The translations under genes and the position numbers were made by a program. The notes beneath the pieces are model-generated. The model saw only the letters and a program-made list of their open reading frames with translations. It ran no database searches and had not been told where the DNA came from. Below, piece after piece: positions 10,640-23,799 of a stretch of DNA of 64,000 nucleotides. Source of the DNA: Embiotoca jacksoni (taxonomy: Eukaryota > Chordata > Actinopteri > Embiotocidae); contig JAKOON010000029.1 in assembly GCA_022577435.1 (NCBI GenBank), positions 862,501-926,500 of the forward strand, read 5' to 3'. Each line of letters starts with the position of its first letter. Within the stretch, counting starts at the first letter, position 1.

Positions 10640-13600
10640 AGCCAACCAAATCCCTGTTATGATAAGTAAAGTCAATACAGCGTGGAATGTGCATCGTTTC
10701 TATTCACAAGGCCTTATTTCTCCTCCGAAGCGGGGCAGGATGGGAAGATGTCCAAAAGACTTTAGAACAAACCACAAAAAAAAAATCTGTCATAATTTCA
10801 TAAAAAACCTGGAAAGGTTTAAGGATTTAGAATATGGGTGATTTACCGCAGGAGCTTAGTTGTTGTTATGTGTCAATTTTCACAATAAATGAAGTAACTA
10901 CAATAACTGGAGCACATTCATACGTACTGTACGTCATTATCAGCACAACAGACATAACACGATAGCCAGAGTCAACTGACGGATAGATTATTTTGGTTTT
11001 CTTTGGAAATTTTCCAAATTTCTCAGATAAAAACGTAGTGACGTCCCCCCTTGAATAAAATATATAAACGGCAGCTGTGACCTGTGTCAGAGACGCTCCA
11101 TGCCGTCACTGACAAGGTGAAAACCCTGGAGAGCTGGCTGTTTATATCAACAAGGAGAAACCATCGTCACTTTCCTCTGTCCGTGATCAGAGCCTCCAGG
11201 GTTCTCATGTCATCCCTGGGGAGGCTGCTGTTTTGGCTCTCACAACAATGAGCTCATCTCTGAGCCCCCCCCCCCCCCCCCCCCCCCACACACACACACT
11301 CCCCCTCCATCCCTCCCTCCCTCCATCTCAGGACAAAGTGAAAGGGGATCCACATCCCTGCACCGGGCTGCCCTCTCAAACCGGCATGTGGACCTCCAGG
11401 ATAATTACACTGTGATTAACCCATCTTACATGGATTGCTGCTGACCTGTATCACATGGTGACATAATTAATCACAAGTGATGAATCAAGAGCTCAGCAAC
11501 ATTAAAGCTTTAGTAAAGAGTTTTAAATCAGTTATGAGCATTAAATCAGTTTGTCTATTAACTGAGACACCATTGAAATAAGCCTATAAAGAATGTGTGA
11601 ACAGGTTTACTAGTACTAAATGTTACAATATACAGGAACATTTCTATAATATATTGGTAACTGTGCTAATATATTCTCCATGTAGGTATTGCTCGTGTGG
11701 ATCACTGTTCTTGTTTGTGTAAAAGTGTTGTGACTGTCATAAGAATTGATGTTTTGATGGCGAATATTCATAAACTTGTATCGTATTTTGTCCTTTAGCT
11801 TGAAGTAGTTGAGTGACTTTAGGTGGCTGAATATGTGGCATCTTGTTTTATGTTATAAAAATTAAAAAAAAAAAAAAAAAGCATCGATTGGATGTTTTCA
11901 AGTTCAAAAGTATGTTATGCATTTTGTAGTAATCACACAGACTCATGGCAAAATGACAACTTGTCACACACAGTCTTCTTTTTACAATCATCGATTGTTG
12001 TTTCACTTCCTATTTCTGTTATTTAACTTTACATCATTTCTTGATACGTTAAGTCACATCATTTCATATGATGTTATTTTATTTGACCTCATGTTACATC
12101 ACTTTACACCATGTAATGTCACCCACATGACGCCGCAATATGTGTTGCAAAATATACCATGAAGCCGTGCTGTGTCATGAGGTCTACTCCCCTCAGGTTA
12201 CATCACATACTGTTATTTTAGTATCATGTCACATGTGTTTAGTTTAAAACGTGAAGCTTTTCCCATCATACCACTTTATGTACTATTATGTTATGTCATG
12301 TTCAGTTACTGTACATAAATAGCATTAATAATGTCTCCATAATATTCAAGTGCCCCAGTAAATCCTCACAGCGTTACGGTGAACCAGCGTTCAAAACACG
12401 AGCACCCTGAAACTAAAGGAGCTACGTGGAGTTCAGAGATTACTCATTTTATTATTTACATCTGCGCTTTTCCTGCTGTGAAATGTTAGAGATCTCCTCT
12501 GTGAAAAAAGACCACGTCATGTCACTTCAGGTCAGGTGTCAGATAACGTCATGGCACGCTTCATTGTATGTCAGGTCTACATGGTGATTTGTTGTTAAGG
12601 CACATTTAGTTCACGTAAAGTGGTGTGAAGTTGTTTTGTGTACAGTTTTATTGTGTCATTATTATAGGCTGGTTCTCTCCGAGACAGCAGGTCTCCTCTG
12701 CAGGTCTTCTGGTGATATGACGGCACAGATGCACCGGATCTGGTTGCAAGATCTTATCAAGGGATTGTCAAGTCCTGCGTGGTCATTACTCAGAGTTCTG
12801 CCCAACAACAGGGAAGCTGCTTGTTTTTAACTGGGACCTCCAGAAACTGGGCCACGGGATAGTCTGGCATCTCTGTGTGAGTGAGACAGCACGAGTAAAA
12901 GTGTCAAAAAAAGAGGTGCTATTTACTGATGCTGTTTGATATATTATAAAAAAATAATAATAAATATTTTCTCACCTACATTAAATAACTTTTACTAAAA
13001 AATAATCTGAAAACAGCCTGTAAATACGCCAGCGATCCCCTGGAGAAGCATGAATCAAGTCTTACTGATTGGAGATCACTGAATTATGTTTGCTCACAGT
13101 ACCTGAATATTTTCATTATTGTCAACCATTTGGATTTTTTTAAAATACATAATTAAAGTGTAAATCCTGGAATTCAAAATATATTTGTTATTGCAGTGGA
13201 TATATGGCATAATGTTGAACAATGTGGTCCATGCTATCTGAGCATTACCTGTAAAAATAAAAAGCATCTTATTGTAACGTTGCTAATTATTTAACCACGG
13301 TTTTTAATGTGTGTATTGTACTGTATTGTCTTGCTGATGTGGTAAATGGGCTGTACTGTTGTGTATGAGTTCATGTGTCCTGTTCTTTTTTCTCGTTGCA
13401 ACACATCAAATGGTTGCATATGATGTAAATTAAGTCAGTTTCCCTTTTTTTTCACAGCAAAATATCTTTACTTTGCCACAGTAGGAAAAGCACAGTGTTC
13501 CCAGTAAAGTGTCCCAGTAAACAATGTCTGTATCTATGTCAAAAATATGGAATAATGTCTTATTGTCTTGTGAAATGACCTATTGACTAGGTTCCTACAA

Positions 13601-14052
13601 ATGAACTAAATAAACAAAACATATCAGCTGTAGTGACAGAAAAAAAGGTTTTTTAAGTAAAAAGTTTTTCTGCAAAATGTTCCTTTTTACAGTTTCTTAT
13701 TATACACGGTATATTATGTCTAATATTACAAAAGCATTTTACCATTGCAGGTGAACCACATTACTATTCTTGTAAAAAGTAATTATACTTTACAGTACTA
13801 TGTTTTCATTTAAAGTGCAGTAGATGTAGGCTACGGGTAAAATAATATAAAACGTAAATGCTTAAATGAGGTACAAGTACTTGACTGTATTGTGCATGAA
13901 ATAGGAACATACTTTATAAATCTCAGCGGGAAAAAAATGCACAATATTCTTTCAATTATTTTACATCTCTGTATGTAAGTGCATGAATCTTTGTTGGTAT
14001 AGAATTTCAGTGCTATGTTTCATTTGTGTTTTATATATGTCTATACTGTATA

Positions 14053-14056
<4 letters not shown>

Positions 14057-14090
<34 letters not shown>
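14057..14090 (+). repeat. (AT)n microsatellite
   Basis: About 34 bases of alternating TA upstream of the ccdc9 promoter region. Confidence 0.9.
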
Positions 14091-14091
<1 letters not shown>

Positions 14092-14299
14092 CCTACATTT
14101 GTGTGTGTTTTCCTTTAAGAGTTTGGGCGGCAGCTCGTGGCCTCATTACCGGTGAAGTATCAGGTCAAGTTTGGTCAGCTGGCCGCTGGTGTCCTCTAGT
14201 GGACAGCTTGTGAATTACATCCGCTCCAAAACTTTTCGGTTTCGGTTAAGATATCTTAAGTCCTTGTTTCCAAATTTTATTTAAAGAGCCCCCCTTTGT

Positions 14300-14545
14300 T
14301 TTTTTTCTGTCCGTATTGGTGAAGCGGCGGTAAAACACGAAGCCACATTTTTTATTTTTTTTTACCCGCCGGTTCAGGAAGGGCGCTGTCTCTTTAAAAA
14401 GCGCCGAGAAGATGGGGCTCTTTATTTGGCAGGAAGTTAGCAAGCGGCTAGCAGGAAGCCGAATAATGAGGACTCATTGAGGAGCAGGAATTGGCAAAAA
14501 GAAACGACTTCAAACCACTTGGCGTTACAACTCCACCCGATAAAG
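14300..14545 (+). promoter_or_regulatory. ccdc9: ccdc9 promoter region and noncoding exon 1
   Basis: A GC-richer interval with several AGGAAG (ETS-type) motifs and the inverted GGGCGCT/AGCGCC pair near 14380-14405. It ends in a good donor, TAAAG|GTAAAA at 14545/14546. The next exon carries the start codon, so exon 1 is 5' untranslated. The transcription start within the interval is not determined. Confidence 0.5.
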
Positions 14546-14734
14546 GTAAAAATAAAACAAAGTGTGACTTAAACCCATGAACGTTCACTCCGCTGTTTCC
14601 CTGCCGGCTGTCCGTGTTGTGGTTTTGCTCCCACCGTGTAATGGTCGGGTCTCTGCATCAGGTCGGACATTACAGCACACCGGAGTCATAGTGTGTGTCA
14701 CGTTTAATGTGGTCCCGTAGGCCGTACTAGTCTG

Positions 14735-14772
14735 TGTTGTTGTTGTTGTTGTTGTTGTTGTTGTGTTGTTGT
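14735..14772 (+). repeat. (TTG)n microsatellite
   Basis: Imperfect TTG triplets in ccdc9 intron 1. Confidence 0.9.
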
Positions 14773-14844
14773 CGCTGCTGTGGCTCGGGTAACGTTTGGG
14801 CATCCTCTAAGACGCTTAACACAAGCTTTGGAAACACATGAAGG

Positions 14845-14848
<4 letters not shown>

Positions 14849-14901
<53 letters not shown>
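14849..14901 (+). repeat. (CA)n microsatellite
   Basis: 53-base CA run in ccdc9 intron 1. Confidence 0.95.
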
Positions 14902-14902
<1 letters not shown>

Positions 14903-15095
14903 GAGACCAAATGTTTAAATAATAACCACAAAGAAAACACAACACATCAACAAGATTGCACAGTTGGAGACGGAACAACTCCTAAAAGGATTAAAGTGAA
15001 AGTATAACTTTGAAGTGAAGTAGCATTTTGACTTTTACATTTTTATAATAATCAAAAAAAAACCTGTCCAATCCCCGGACTCGCTGCAGCAACCA

Positions 15096-15147
15096 TCCTC
15101 TTCCTCTTCATCTTCCTCTTCATCTTCCTCTTCATCTTCATCTTCCT
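15096..15147 (+). repeat. (CTTCCTCTTCAT)n pyrimidine repeat at the exon 2 acceptor
   Basis: About four 12-base units of CTTCCTCTTCAT end 8 bases before the acceptor AG at 15154-15155 and so act as an extended pyrimidine tract. Confidence 0.85.
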
Positions 15148-15155
15148 TGTCACAG

Positions 15156-15211
15156 GGGGAAGAACAAGCAGTCGGCCACCTGCGTGTGAAGACGAGTCAG
15201 AGGCAGCTATG
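15156..15211 (+). CDS. ccdc9: ccdc9 exon 2 (5'UTR plus start codon)
   Basis: The acceptor CACAG precedes 15156 and the exon ends GCTATG|GTACGT. The start codon is the last three bases of the exon, so only Met comes from it. The acceptor follows a (CTTCCTCTTCAT)n pyrimidine repeat. Confidence 0.85.
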
Positions 15212-18200
15212 GTACGTAACTGAGAGCGAATGTAATAGTGGAGCCTTTAGAGAATAAGTGTTTATTATTGTTTTTTTTTAATTTTTTTTATTCTTCTTAT
15301 TATTATTATCAGTCCACCGCACTTGATCTCAAGACCAAGGAGGAGAAGGATGCAGAGTTGGACAAACGAATCGAAGCTTTGAGGAAGAAGAATGAAGCTC
15401 TGGTCAAGAGGTACCAGGTATGGAGATCTTTGCAGGATGCTTTAAAAAAAAAAAAAATCCACTTCCATCGCCGAGAAGATTATCGCTGATTTATTAACCA
15501 AATCTACAGTAAAATACATTTTCCAGTGTTTTAACAGTTGTTTTCTGTTTTCAGAAACTTTTATTCACGCCTTCAAATCTGTGTTTAGCGCCACAGAGAT
15601 TCCTGGCTTCATGTTCCTTAAAAATAAAAAAGATTCACACATGTAAACAGATTTCAGATAAGGGAAACCGAGTGAACTGGTATCATATTGAAACTCTTAC
15701 GTGAACTGATAACCCGAGGTATCCACGGTAACCATCAGTGATGTATGTTGTGCTGATGTTTTGGAGTTTAGGTTTCGGTCACTGTCCTGATCTCGCTCAT
15801 TATGTCGCACGACCTCAACAGGAAATCGAGGAAGACAAGAAGAAAGCGGAGCAGGAGGGAATTGCCGTGACGACACCTCGTAAGCCCCGCCCCCCCCACG
15901 AGCCAGAGACGGACAGGCGGAAGACGGAGAAAGAAAACTTTACCGTCACAGTTGACCTTTCTAAACCGACACCGGTAAGACGTGATGGGTCTTTGATCAA
16001 ATATGAGGATATTTCTTTTAACTAATACCTCAATTTTGACATTGCAGCGATGACATGGGAATGATTATTGGTGCTTTCACTAAATATTTACATGTTGAGT
16101 GGGTGTAAGCAAATAAAGGAGCAGCTTGAACATCGAGATTTGTTTAGAAAATGACATCACAGGACTTTCGACAGGACTACCAGTTGTTGATTCATCTGAC
16201 ACAAAGCCAGCTGCATTTGTAGTGAGAGATTCTCGATCAAATATTCTATTACAGTTTCTGTACTTTGTCATGTATATTTTTGATGGAGTACATTTTCTGG
16301 AACTTGTGTATTATATACTTTCAAATCGGAGTACTCTGTCCAATTGACGCTGAAATGCTGTAAATCCAATCCTGGTGAATAATTTGCTCCCAATGGCTCA
16401 TTAAAACATATTAAAACATATTATAAGCAGAACTAACTGTAGGAAACCGTCAAGCTGCCGGCCTAAAAGTACAACACGGACTAAAAACCCAAAAGTTTCC
16501 AGATGAGAGTTTTTATCTGTTTTCCGTTGAGCGTGGTTAGCCATCCGTGCAGCTCTGCTTCTGCTGTGTAAAGATTTGATTTGGTAAACATTGGATCTGG
16601 CAATTTGTTTGAAAACAGAGCTGAGATGATCGTACATGTTGCACCTGCTAATCCATCATAATGTCATAACAGCAGATGCTGGTGGAGAATGAGCTCAAGT
16701 CGACATATCAAATGGTCCTGAAGAACCATCTCTGTAATCTGTTTATCCACTTTGTTGTGGTCAAGATTCAGTCCTCTTCCATTTGGTACGTCTGTTATTC
16801 TCCTCTACGAGGTTTTCAAACAGAGTTACATTACATGAACACAGGCCGGACAAACGGATCATGTCGGCTGCATTTGTCTTTTTTTTTGCTTTTAAAATCT
16901 CCTTTTAAACTGCAGGAAAGCAGTTGAGCTGCAGCGTGTTGATGTGATGCCTCTTTGCACATTGATAAATTATATTAAAGTAAAAAAACCTATACAGACG
17001 GTGGAAAAGGAAAAAAACAAAAACATCAGCATGTATGTATTTAATTTGTATTCTATTCTGTTAGATAAAATCATATTTAACTTTCAGAACATTGCAGGTT
17101 TTTAATATCAGTGTGGAACAACACGTGTCCAGAACATTACATTTGAAGCACTATTCACCAGTAATATAAAAAAAAACAGCACATCTTTGACATGCCATCA
17201 TTTTCTATGGTGAACTTTTGACAGAGCAGCTTTCTCATTCACGTCGAGTTGTATTCAACCATTGAGAGAAACATCTGTCTCATTAGCTGCTGAATGCTGC
17301 TGTTTGTTTACCAGCCAGGTTTTAACATGTTTTTTTTTTTTAAATAAATAAAATTAAATATAGTCACTTTAAGTAACCGCTGCGGCACAAAGTTAAAAAC
17401 TTTGGTGTCTTGCTCGCTCCCTTTCGTGTTCATCAGGCCTCATCCCCTCGCTCTGAATTCATCGTGTTGCAGTTTTGCATAATCCATAGCCCAGATTAGT
17501 TTTTTGTACTTTTTCTGGCAGCAGATTGCGGAGTTAGAATCTGAATTAAAAGTACATGATTTAAATTCAGAAAGAAGAAGGAGGGAAGATAGTTTTTCTC
17601 ACTGGCTGCTAGATGTTCAGAACTTGGGACTTTTTTTTTTACCACTTTGTTAGCAGCCAAATATAATTTCTAGAGTAGTAGTGCACATCCATAAACCCTC
17701 CATTTGAATAGGCTACACACACACACACACAAAGCTCCCCAGAAGCTGTGATTCTGGTGTGTGTGTGTGTGTGTGTGTTACTAGCAATTTACTATAATAC
17801 ATATCCATCAAATCACTGCTTCACAGCCTGTTAGGTTAATGAGACCCAAAACAAACTTCACTGCAGAGTAGCGACTGGCTCTTTGGTTTATTATTAGAGT
17901 GGACAGATTGAGATTTTGTAGTAAAACTTCTACATTAAATAAATCATCTTCCAAACTAACAATAAAAAATAAAAAAATTTATGCTGAAACTTTTATTGAG
18001 AGTTGATAATCCTATATTAGAATATAGTACTTTAAAATAAAGGAACTGTCCACGTTGCAGGAGAAGAGAGTCGTGAACGAGTGGAAATCTGCAACGCCTC
18101 GCTGGAAGACGTCGGAGGAGAGCGACGACCACAGAGGGCAGAGCGACGGCCGCAGCCCCCCCAGGAGGTCTGGGTCTGGACGAATGGGTCGGGGAGGTCA

Positions 18201-20979
18201 GAGAGGAGGTGGAGGAGGAGGAGGTGGGGGTGGGGGGGGGTCGCCAAGAGAGGAGAGAGTGGGAACCCAGAACACCCAGAGATGGAGAGGCTGGTGATTC
18301 AGGAGGTCCAGGACGCAGAGGAGGGAGGAGAGGAAGAGGAGGAGGCGATGGTGGAGGAAGAGGAGGAGGAGGTGGCGGAGGAGGAGGCGGCGGCAGCGGG
18401 GGAGGTGGAGGCGGAGGGGGAGGAGGAGGAGGAGGAGACGTAACACCAGGTGGCATGGACAGGAAATCCAAGGTGAGTGCAGATGAGCGACTGTATGTTG
18501 TTCTTTTGTTTGTTTTTTTGATGGGAAGTCACATTACGTTTGCTCACATGCACTTCAGTAAGCCAATTAAGCAGGTTATCGTGTGCACGGTAAGAACCGA
18601 GTTAAGGTAAAGCTGCGTGGACAAATAGCCGGTCACTCATCAGGGTTTTTTCTCTTCCATTGGCTTTGTTCAGATCCAGTACTGTTCAGTACTCGGTCGA
18701 AACGGGAGTCAAACTTTTCGACGATACTTTGCTCGTTTCCGTTTCAGCCCGGCTTTAAAAGACGCGATCCTCATTACCGGGTACATTGTTCAGTGAAGTG
18801 ATCTCTCCTTTCAGTCAATGTCCCCTGTCTCCTTCCTCATGTGAAAAAAAAAGAAAAAAGAAAAGCCAATTACGGGTCTGAATTCACGGCAAAGAAATCT
18901 TTGTTTTCCAGGAGAAATGTACTTTAAAAAAATCAGGATACTCCCAGTTTCTTGTTTACATGACAATTAGGAAATCATCTCCCCAACTGTGACTTTTAAA
19001 GTGCATGTAATGCTCTGACTTAAAATTCATTTTATATTCACACACAAAAAAAATAAAAAATTAAACTCCAGTTTTATCAGTGCACCGCAGAGAGAGAGAG
19101 AGAGAGAGAGGATGGGCGAGCTGGATTATGACTGTGACTGCATTCAGACCAGAAACCTTTTATTCATTTATATGGTTGCGGTCAGGCAGCACAGCAGAAG
19201 TACGGCTGCAGAGATCTTAAAATAACACCGGGTCTTCCAGAAAAACAGTTTCACAAAGCTCAACTTTGTCTGCACTATTAAAACAACGGTGGAGGTTGTT
19301 AATTAACGGTTAATTACTTCGTAAACAGAATCCATGTTTGTTCTCTGCTGTGAACGTTTCAGCGTTGGTAAATCTGAATGTTAATATCCTGTATTTGTAA
19401 CAACACTGATCCCTCACTAATAATGATTTATTTATTTTTTGGACCAGGAATGGGAGGAGAAGAGGCGACAGAACATCGAGAAGATGAATGAAGAAATGGA
19501 GAGAATAGCGGAGTACGAGAGAGGACAGCGGGTAGGAGTCGCTATTTTGGGCTTTTTATATGTCATGCGTTTGATTCCTCATCTGATTATCTGAACCCAC
19601 ACAGACCGCAAAGATGCTTATTGTTCAGTTGGCTCGCTTTCTTTTCAACTAAAATTAGCATTGCTTATGTTTTGCCCTTTTGTCCCCCCCCCCCCCCCCA
19701 AAGTGGAAATGGTATGATGGTATTTTCTTTTCTTTTTTTTAAACTTTTTTTGAAGCCTTTATACTAGCAGTATAAATGAACACAGAGGAAACTGGTCCAA
19801 TGTGAAGAGTGTCATTCACGATTTCTCTCCTTAGCTGGATGGAGATAAGCCGATTCGTAACTTCCTCGACGACCCGAGACGTTCAGGCCCGGCGCCGGAC
19901 ATAGACCGCAAGGAGGGCAGTCGGAGGCATGTACGAAACTGGGGAGGGCTGGACTTTGACAACGTGAAGACGGGAGCCGAACTAGAGAAAGAGTGGACTG
20001 TGAGTAATGTCATTTCTTAACTTCAATTATTCTGTTCTTTTTTAGAAACCAATCCATTCTTGGGTATTGTTTTTTTTTTGCTGTAGCATTATTCATTCCT
20101 GTCATCACATCTTGCACGTTGTGACCTCCTTTCTGTCTCCGTAGAGTCGAAGGCCCGGTCCGAAAGGCTCCATGGACATGACCATGTCGATGACCGGCCG
20201 GGAGAGAGCGGAGTACCTGCGCTGGAAGAAAGAGCGCGAGCAGATCGATGAGGAGAGATTAGCGCGCCATCGTAACGCCACCGGCCAGTGGAGACGAGAA
20301 TGGGACGCACAGAAGACGGAGAATATGTGAGGAGGAGGAGGAGGAGGAGGAGGAGGAGGAGGAGGGTTTCTTTTCAAATGAAACATTACTCTTGCTAAGG
20401 AACCGTTTGAAAAAAAAAAAAATCCAAAATGTGGCATATTTAAATAATTGAATTTAGACACATACCTTTTAATATTTAAGATCCCACAAGTCACACTTCA
20501 TTTCAGAATAAAAGCCATGAAGTCCAGGGAACTTTCTGTAGATCTCTGAAAGAACTTTGAGAGCTTAAGGATAACGATTATCCGGTATGATCAGAAAAAA
20601 AGCAGGTAGCTTTGTGTCAGGTGAACACCGGTTACTGTTCATCAAGGTGAAGATGGCAGTTCACTGATGCGTCTGTCAGGAGGACTAAAAACTATAAACT
20701 AACCCAAATTCAGATGTGTAAAGCCTGTCGAGGCTTACCGGGAAGACACGTCTACAAGTACTGAATTACACGTCTGAAATAGTGCAGATTGATGGAAAAT
20801 GACAGTTTTATTTATTCAAAATTAAAAACAACACAGTAAAGTGTAAATTAAAAAAAAAAAAAAAATAACCCTTTGTGACGTAACTATCTACTAGCGTGAA
20901 GATAATATCATGATAGAAAGTGTTTCGGTGGCTGTCGGGTGGGATCAAGATTATGACTGAAGACGACACACTGATATTT

Positions 20980-21045
<66 letters not shown>

Positions 21046-21174
21046 CGCGTGTCTATCTGTCTGTCTGACTAACTGTCTTAACTAAACACCCCTGCGGCTT
21101 TTTTTCACAGGTTCAAGGAGGACCCATATGTGGCTGCTGAGGGCATCACATCTGAGCCGGGCAAGGGGAGAGGC

Positions 21175-21222
<48 letters not shown>

Positions 21223-22590
21223 CAAACGTGCTGTTGCTGTGGTTACACAACAGCTGGCAGCACGAGCGCAGCGACTGACCCGCGATCCACCTCCATCCCC
21301 ATGTCTCCTCCACCCGTCTGACATGATGTCGCTCCAGCATTTTGTCACAACACGCATCACGAACACAAAACGTTGATCATCCGTCTTCCTTCCTCCCGTT
21401 AATTAAGCTCTTCATGTAAATGCTCTCTTTATTTCCCCGGAGTCCAAATGAACTTCAGCCTTAAGCTGCTTGCAGGCACTCGAGTCAAGTTATGTTTTAA
21501 AAATCAACACTTTGGCTTCGTTCAGACTGTCGGTATAAATCTTCCTCTTTTTTTTTTTTTTTCATATTCAATCAGAATTTGACCTGAAGTTATCAGACCT
21601 GATCTGTGTGTTTTGAGTTGCAGTCGTCGTTTATTATCCACTCTGGTTGCTATGGTAATGACATTGAGCTCAGAAGTAGCTGACATAAAGAATTTCCAAA
21701 CCGCATATGAAGGTGATTTGAGGCAGATTTCTTTGGGGAAAAACGTGATTTTTATTAGACGGAGTCTTTTAAAAGAAAACGAGATCAGCACAAGATTAAA
21801 ATTAGTTTTAGTCCCTTTGTCTTTCTATATAAATTCACATTTAACCCCAAAAGGCTTCACGTTGAGGCTCTGAGGGGATCCAACTGTGTCAGCAGCAGAG
21901 CTTCACGACTTGATTTTGTTCCTGCGTGTTGATCATTTTTAGCCAGTCATCCAAATGATAAAAAATTTAGTGTGGGACTGTAATCCCAGGACCAACGTCA
22001 CATCTGACACGGTGCAGCAAAGCAAATCCAACTCTGTTTGAGTGGCTTTGCATCTTTAATGCTGCTCTTCTTTATTCTGGTTGCCTGGTGTTGTGATGCA
22101 GATGTGCACAGCTGGATGCTTTTATCAGTCACTTTATGTCAGTCTGGACTTACTGAAATCTAAAGAAGATATTTTTTGGTAACTTTTGCTGTAGTATCAA
22201 TCAGTCACACTCCTGGATGTAATTTAGCATCCATCCTGGGATACAATTATATGATAATTAAATCAGTTATGACTTTTTTTTTTTTTTTAATCAAGTGCAG
22301 AAATTTTTCCATTTAAACTCACATTTGTACATTTAAATGTGATGTTTTGTGTGCATTTATATTTTTTTAATGCAGTTTTAAGGTCGGTGCATGTTTATTT
22401 TTTGAAATGTAGGTAGACTTTACCTCATCAGACAAGAAGTGATTGGACATTTTTTGACGGCCTTTTCTCTACATTACATCCCTCATATTTCAGCGTCTTA
22501 CATGCATTTGCCTTTGATGATTACTTCTGGCTTAGTAATACCGATAAATATTGTTTGCAATATCTTTTAATGCCCAGGCTCGAATGGAGA

Positions 22591-22654
<64 letters not shown>

Positions 22655-23260
22655 GTTGCTTGTGTAATGTGTTTGTGTGTCCTCTCTGCAGCGCGGGGGC
22701 GTAACTCTCGTACAGAGCCTCGGGGCAGGGCCTCAGGTTAGACCACAGCATGGGACTGAAATCACCGTGTTTGTGTGTTGCTCTGTCTGTCTGTCTGTCT
22801 GACGCACAACGGCTGCATCCAAAACCAAACCCCCCCCCCCCCCCATGAAATGACTCACCTTTATGACAACGCAGCCCCTGATGTTTTTTGGTTTGTTTTA
22901 ATTACATCAACTGTTCTGATATTATTTAATTGTAGTTTTCACTTCAGGTTTTGAAAGTAAGAAAAGTACATCCTGTCTCAAATTAGGACCTAACCATATG
23001 CACATTTAACAACAATTATGCAACGATTCAATCTTGTGCTGTTTTTCTATTTACCTATTCTGCCCGATAATGTTCCCATTTTGTTACGTATTGGACTTTT
23101 AAATTGAATTAAATCTGGATTTTGTGCCTCGCTTTTGATTTGTGAAAGTGAAGGTTTAACCTCGACCGCGGTCCTCAGGGTGTCGCCTTGGAATTGGGTG
23201 AGCATCTGTAATGATTTTCTCATCTTTCCCTGTGGCTGGCAACACTTCAAAAGCTTCTGA

Positions 23261-23296
<36 letters not shown>

Positions 23297-23747
23297 CGAC
23301 CTCAGGATGTCAAACAGTGTCAGTAAATAGTTCCTTGTGTTTGTGCTTCCTTCTCACGGCTGATATTTGCCTTTTTCAACGGTCAGTGTTGTTACCGTGA
23401 GAAGGTTCAAGCAAAAGCTGAGAATTATTTCTAACTACTGTTTCTTCCACATCACTTCCATGTATATATATATATGTGTGTGTGTGTATATGAACTGGGG
23501 TGTGTATATCACAGGTTATGGCATTGCACCTGCCCCGCATTAAAGCCTGCACTGGCTTTGGCTGTATGTGTGTGTGTTTCTTTTTTCTCCACCATTTCTA
23601 ATTTCTGGAATGACTTGAGTGTCCTCTTCCTCTTCCTCAGCCCCGGGCTCCGTTCAATCTCGTCATCTTCATCCTCTGGGTTTTTTTTTTTCTTTTCTCC
23701 TCACTGATCCCCTCATTTCTTTTGTACTTGCATCTTTCTCTGTCTGA

Positions 23748-23799
<52 letters not shown>

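Larger units (their letters stand above)
10009..10776. mobile_element. Foldback (inverted-repeat) element, non-autonomous
   Basis: The arm at about 10009-10147 is repeated in reverse complement at about 10636-10776, with roughly 85% identity by eye. The shared stretches include ctaaagtcttttggacatct, cggaggagaaata and cttatcataacaggg. The complementarity continues inward, because the left arm runs into (CA)n and the right arm into a (GTGTGA)-type tract. Arms of about 140 bp around a loop of about 490 bp suit a foldback or MITE-like element. There is no coding capacity and I could not identify target-site duplications. Confidence 0.65.
3760..14300. other. Intergenic space between divergent bbc3 and ccdc9
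   Basis: About 10.5 kb with no exon I can support. Frames here are short, lack homology I recognise, or are microsatellite readings. Contents are the repeats listed separately, pyrimidine-rich patches (4150-4340, 4440-4530), and AT-rich unique sequence from 11.4 to 14.0 kb. Confidence 0.6.
14546..15155 (+). other. ccdc9: ccdc9 intron 1
   Basis: Holds a (TTG)n run (14735-14772), a (CA)n run (14849-14901) and, just before the acceptor, a 12-base-period pyrimidine repeat (15096-15147). No coding content seen. Confidence 0.7.

Noticed and set aside
17956..18471. 171-codon poly-Pro frame on the minus strand
   Set aside because: Antisense of the (GGA)n ccdc9 exon 5; repeat artefact.
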